This document shows positions 59,701-64,000 of a stretch of 64,000 nucleotides of DNA, piece after piece. Each line of letters opens with the position of its first letter. Positions within the stretch are counted from its first letter, which is position 1. The stretch is from Alitta virens (lineage: Eukaryota > Annelida > Polychaeta > Phyllodocida > Nereididae), in the NCBI GenBank assembly GCA_932294295.1, contig OW028582.1:124001-188000 (forward strand), written 5' to 3'. The notes under the pieces were generated by a model. It ran no database searches, was not told where the DNA came from, and saw only the letters and a program-made list of their open reading frames with translations. The translations under genes and the position numbers were made by a program.

Positions 59701-62700
59701 GTACGGCTGTTGGGGGTGGCTGGAGGCCGTCATAAGGAACATAAATAGTCTCAGAAAATGTCTGGAAAAAATGATGACACATTGAGAAACTGCTTGGCAA
59801 GCATTTCCTTCTGAAAGTGTTGGTAAAATGAGAATCACACGACAAACATTCCCTTCCTGGGAGTGTTGTCAAATTGAGAATTGCATGGCAAGCATTCCCT
59901 TCCTGGGAGTGTTGATAGCTTGAGAAACTGAATGGCAAGCATTCCCTTCCTGGGAGTGTTGTCAAATGGAGAAATTGCATAGCAAGTATTCCCTTCCTGG
60001 GAGTGTTGACAGATTGAGAAACTGCTTGTCAAGAATGTGCTTCCTTGATTTGTCGGCGAGTCAAGGAAGTGCACAGCAGGCACTCCTCGTTTTGAGTGTC
60101 AGCATTTTAACGTGCGCTGGGAGTAATTCTGTTCTTGGACATTGAGGATCGGCTTGGCAAGCTTTTCCTTCTGGAAGCATTTCCTTCCTGGGAGTGTTGG
60201 TAAAATGAGAATGACATGACAAACATTCCCTTCCTGGGAGTGATGTCAAATTGAGAATCGCATGGCAAGCATTCCCTTCCTGGGAGTGTTGATAGATTGA
60301 GAAACTGAGAAACAGGCAATTATGGGACATGGAGGAGAAGGTACAGCTGTTGGGGGTGGCTGAAGCCGACGTAAGGAACATAAATAGTCTCAGAAAATGT
60401 TGGGAAAAAATGATGACACATTGAGAAACTGCTTGGCAAGCATTTCCTTCTGAAAGTGTTGGTAAAATGAGAATGACACGACAAGCATTCCCTTCCTGGG
60501 AGTGTTGTCAAATTGAAAATCGCATGGCAAGCATTCCCTTCCTGGGAGTGTTGATAGATTGAGAAACTGAGAAACAGGCAATTATGGGACATGGATTAGA
60601 AGGTACGGCTGTTGGGGGTGGCTGGAGGCCGTCATAAGGAACATAAATAGTCTCAGAAAATGTTGGGAAAAAATGATGACACATTGAGAAACTGCTGGGC
60701 AAGCATTTCCTTCTGAAAGTGTTGGTAAGATGAGAATGACACGACAAACATTCTCTACCTGGGAGTGTTGTTAAATTGAGAATTGCATGGCAAGCATTCC
60801 CTTCCTGGGAGTGTTGATAGCTTGAGAAACTGAATGGCAAGCATTCCCTTCCTGGGAATGTTGGCAAATGGAGAAATTGCATAGCAGGTATTCCCTTCCT
60901 GGGAGTGTTGACAGATTGAGAAACTGCTTGTCAAGAATGTGCTTCCTTGATGTGTCGGCAAGTCAAGAAAGTGCACAGCAGGCGCTCCTCGTTTTGAGTG
61001 TCAGCATTTTAACGTGCACTGGGAGTAATATCTGTTCTTGGACATTGAGGATCTGCTTGGCAAGCATTTCCTTCTGGAAGCATTTCCTTCCTGGGAGTGT
61101 TGGTAAAATGAGAATGACACGACAAGCATTCCCTTCCTGGGAGTGTTGTCAAATTGAAAATCGCATGGCAAGCATTCCCTTCCTGGGAGTGTTGATAGAG
61201 TGAGAAACTGAGAAACAGGCAATTATGGGACATGGATTAGAAGGTACGGCTGTTGGGGGTGGCTGGAGGCCGTCATAAGGAACATAAATAGTCTCAGAAA
61301 ATGTTGGGAAAAAATGATGACACATTGAGAAACTGCTGGGCAAGCATTTCCTTCTGAAAGTGTTGGTAAGATGAGAATGACACGACAAACATTCTCTACC
61401 TGGGAGTGTTGTTAAATTGAGAATTGCATGGCAAGCATTCCCTTCCTGGGAGTGTTGATAGCTTGAGAAACTGAATGGCAAGCATTCCCTTCCTGGGAAT
61501 GTTGGCAAATGGAGAAATTGCATAGCAGGTATTCCCTTCCTGGGAGTGTTGACAGATTGAGAAACTGCTTGTCAAGAATGTGCTTCCTTGATGTGTCGGC
61601 AAGTCAAGAAAGTGCACAGCAGGCGCTCCTCGTTTTGAGTGTCAGCATTTTAACGTGCACTGGGAGTAATATCTGTTCTTGGACATTGAGGATCTGCTTG
61701 GCAAGCATTTCCTTCTGGAAGCATTTCCTTCCTGGGAGTGTTGGTAAAATGAGAATGACATGACAAACATTCCCTTCCTGGGAGTGTTGTCAAATTGAGA
61801 ATCGCATGGCAAGCATTCCCTTCCTGGGAGTGTTGATAGATTGAGAAACTGAGAAACAGGCAATTATGGGACATGGATTAGAAGGTACGGCTGTTGGGGG
61901 TGGCTGGAGGCCGTCATAAGGAACATAAATAGTCTCAGAAAATGTCGGTAAAAAATGATGACACATTGAGAAACTGCTTGGCAAGCATTTCCATCTGAAA
62001 GTTTTGGTAAAATGAGAATGACACGACAAACATTACCTTCCTGGGAGTGTTGTCAAATTGAAAATCGCATAGCAAGCATTCCCTTCCTAGGAGTGTTGAT
62101 AGCTTGAGAAACTGAATGGCAAGCATTCCCTTCCTGGGAGTGTTGTCAAATGGAGAAATTGCATAGCAGGTATTCCCTTCCTGGGAGTGTTGACAGATTG
62201 AGAAACTGCTTGTCAAGGATGTGCTTCCTTGATTTGTCGGCGAGTCAAGAAAGTGCACAGCAGGCGCTCCTCGTTTTGAGTGTCAGCATTTTAACGTGCG
62301 CTGGGAGAAATTCTGTTCTTGGACATTGAGGATCGGCTTGGCAAGCTTTTCCTTCTGGAAGCATTTCCTTCCTGGGAGTGTTGGTAAAATGAGAATGACA
62401 TGACAAACATTCCCTTCCTGGGAGTGATGTCAAATTGAGAATCGCATGGCAAGCATTCCCTTCCTGGGAGTGTTGATAGATTGAGAAACTGAGAAACAGG
62501 CAATTATGGGACATGGAGGAGAAGGTACAGCTGTTGGGGGTGGCTGAAGCCGACGTAAGGAACATAAATAGTCTCAGAAAATGTTGGGAAAAAATGATGA
62601 CACATTGAGAAACTGCTTGGCAAGCATTTCCTTCTGAAAGTGTTGGTAAAATGAGAATGACACGACAAGCATTCCCTTCCTGGGAGTGTTGTCAAATTGA

Positions 62701-63250
62701 AAATCGCATGGCAAGCATTCCCTTCCTGGGAGTGTTGATAGATTGAGAAACTGAGAAACAGGCAATTATGGGACATAGATTAGAAGGTACGGCTGTTGGG
62801 GGTGGCTGGAGGCCGTCATAAGGAACATAAATAGTCTCAGAAAATGTTGGGAAAAAATGATGACACATTGAGAAACTGCTGGGCAAGCATTTCCTTCTGA
62901 AAGTGTTGGTAAGATGAGAATGACACGACAAACATTCTCTACCTGGGAGTGTTGTCAAATTGAGAATTGCATGGCAAGCATTCCCTTCCTGGGAGTGTTG
63001 ATAGCTTGAGAAACTGAATGGCAAGCATTCCCTTCCTGGGAATGTTGGCAAATGGAGAAATTGCATAGCAGGTATTCCCTTCCTGGGAGTGTTGACAGAT
63101 TGAGAAACTGCTTGTCAAGAATGTGCTTCCTTGATGTGTCGGCAAGTCAAGAAAGTGCACAGCAGGCGCTCCTCGTTTTGAGTGTCAGCATTTTAACGTG
63201 CACTGGGAGTAATATCTGTTCTTGGACATTGAGGATCTGTTCTTGGACAT
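53711..63250. repeat. 9,518-bp super-repeat, second copy
   Basis: Repeats the first copy with only a handful of differences seen by eye (for example at 51,252, 51,494, 51,547 versus their partners, and at 57,630). The 21-bp duplication recurs at about 63,215. Downstream of 63.35 kb the sequence switches to another block type. Confidence 0.85.
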
Positions 63251-64000
63251 TGAGGATCTGCTTGGCAAGCATTTCCTTCTGGAAGCATTTCCTTCCTGGG
63301 AGTGTTGGTAAAATGAGAATGACATGACAAACATTCCCTTCCTGGGAGTGTTGTCAAATTGAGAATCGCATGGCAAGCATTCCCTTCCTGGGAGTGTTGA
63401 TAGATTGAGAAACTGAGAAACAGGCAATTATGGGACATGGATTAGAAGGTACGGCTGTTGGGGGTGGCTGGAGGCCATCATAAGTAACATAAATAGTCTC
63501 AGAAAATGTCGGTAAAAAATGATGACACATTGAGAAACTGCTTGGCAAGCATTTCCATCTGAAAGTTTTGGTAAAATGAGAATGACACGACAAACATTAC
63601 CTTCCTGGGAGTGTTGTCAAATTGAAAATCGCATAGCAAGCATTCCCTTCCTAGGAGTGTTGATAGCTTGAGAAACTGAATGGCAAGCATTCCCTTCCTG
63701 GGAGTGTTGTCAAATGGAGAAATTGCATAGCAGGTATTCCCTTCCTGGGAGTGTTGACAGATTGAGAAACAGTTACTGCTTGTCAAGAATGTGCTTCCTT
63801 GATGTGTCGGCGAGTCAAGAAAGTGCACAGCAGGCGCTCCTCGTTTTGAGTATCAGCATTTTAACGTGCGCTGGGAGTAATTCCTGTTCTTCGACATTGA
63901 GGATCTGCTTTGGCAAGCATTTCCTTCTGGAAGCATTTCCTTCCTGGGAGTGTTGGTAAAATGAGAATGACATGACAAACATTCCCTTCCTGGGAGTGTT

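Larger units (their letters stand above)
33886..64000. repeat. Satellite array, 46-bp core in higher-order blocks
   Basis: The core unit carries CATTCCCTTCCTGGGAGTG and recurs at 46 bp with alternating tails (GTTGTCAAATTGAGAATCGC, GTTGATAGATTGAGAAACTG and others). Units are grouped in blocks of about 640 and 260 bp, each ended by a G-rich non-core segment (CGGCTGTTGGGGGTGGCTGG, then GGAACATAAATAGTCTCAG). The array runs off the window. It is not a gene: short open frames on both strands reflect the repeat alone. Confidence 0.95.

Noticed and set aside
34040..63959. Many ORFs of 60-155 codons on both strands in the satellite
   Set aside because: They are frame-cycling readings of the 46-bp unit, overlap each other on both strands and end at arbitrary block positions.
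33886..64000. CRISPR array
   Set aside because: Repeats lack unique spacers; higher-order satellite structure in eukaryotic-type DNA.

Overview
This window looks like nuclear DNA of an AT-rich metazoan, most likely a marine invertebrate. The reasons are long gene-poor stretches, short exon-like blocks with GT-AG borders, a tRNA-derived SINE, DNA-transposon relics with 2-bp or 8-bp target duplications, poly-C/poly-G runs and a 30-kb satellite. There is no bacterial-style operon, no rRNA, no intact tRNA gene and no CRISPR array. I cannot name the species.

Left part (1-25.8 kb): a tandem array of a module of about 5.8 kb. Copies 1 (1-5,820), 2 (5,821-11,560) and the first half of copy 3 (11,561 to about 14,590) are nearly identical. 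The second half of copy 3, copy 4 (about 18.6-24.5 kb) and a remnant of copy 5 are old and diverged. In these old copies only certain islands are still alignable. They are: (i) short minus-strand blocks with good splice acceptors and donors, in four cassette types that I call M (71 nt), A (59 nt), C (73 nt) and B (78 nt); (ii) an inverted-repeat element of about 275 bp (D), twice per module; (iii) CTCF-like motifs, about two clusters per module, almost all pointing the same way. Exon borders and lengths survive better than reading frames. A spliced long non-coding RNA with duplicated exons, or a fast-decaying multi-exon gene, therefore fits better than an ordinary conserved protein.

Middle part (25.8-33.9 kb): possible upstream exons of the minus-strand transcription unit (25.72-25.78 kb, 30.20-30.27 kb and an ATG-bearing exon at 31.53-31.73 kb), a CpG-bearing patch with two perfect palindromes near 27.2 kb, a decayed mariner/Tc1-like element (27.9-29.7 kb), two related copies of a non-autonomous transposon with tandem subterminal repeats (19.04-20.33 kb, inserted in module copy 4, and 31.75-33.03 kb), and a 143-bp hAT-type MITE with an 8-bp target duplication at the edge of the satellite.

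Right part (33.9 kb to the end): one satellite array with a 46-bp core unit, organised in blocks of about 640 and 260 bp that are nested in larger duplications. The largest is a 9,518-bp tandem duplication whose halves share private variants and are almost identical. The many ORFs of 60-155 codons here are a by-product of the repeat and not genes.
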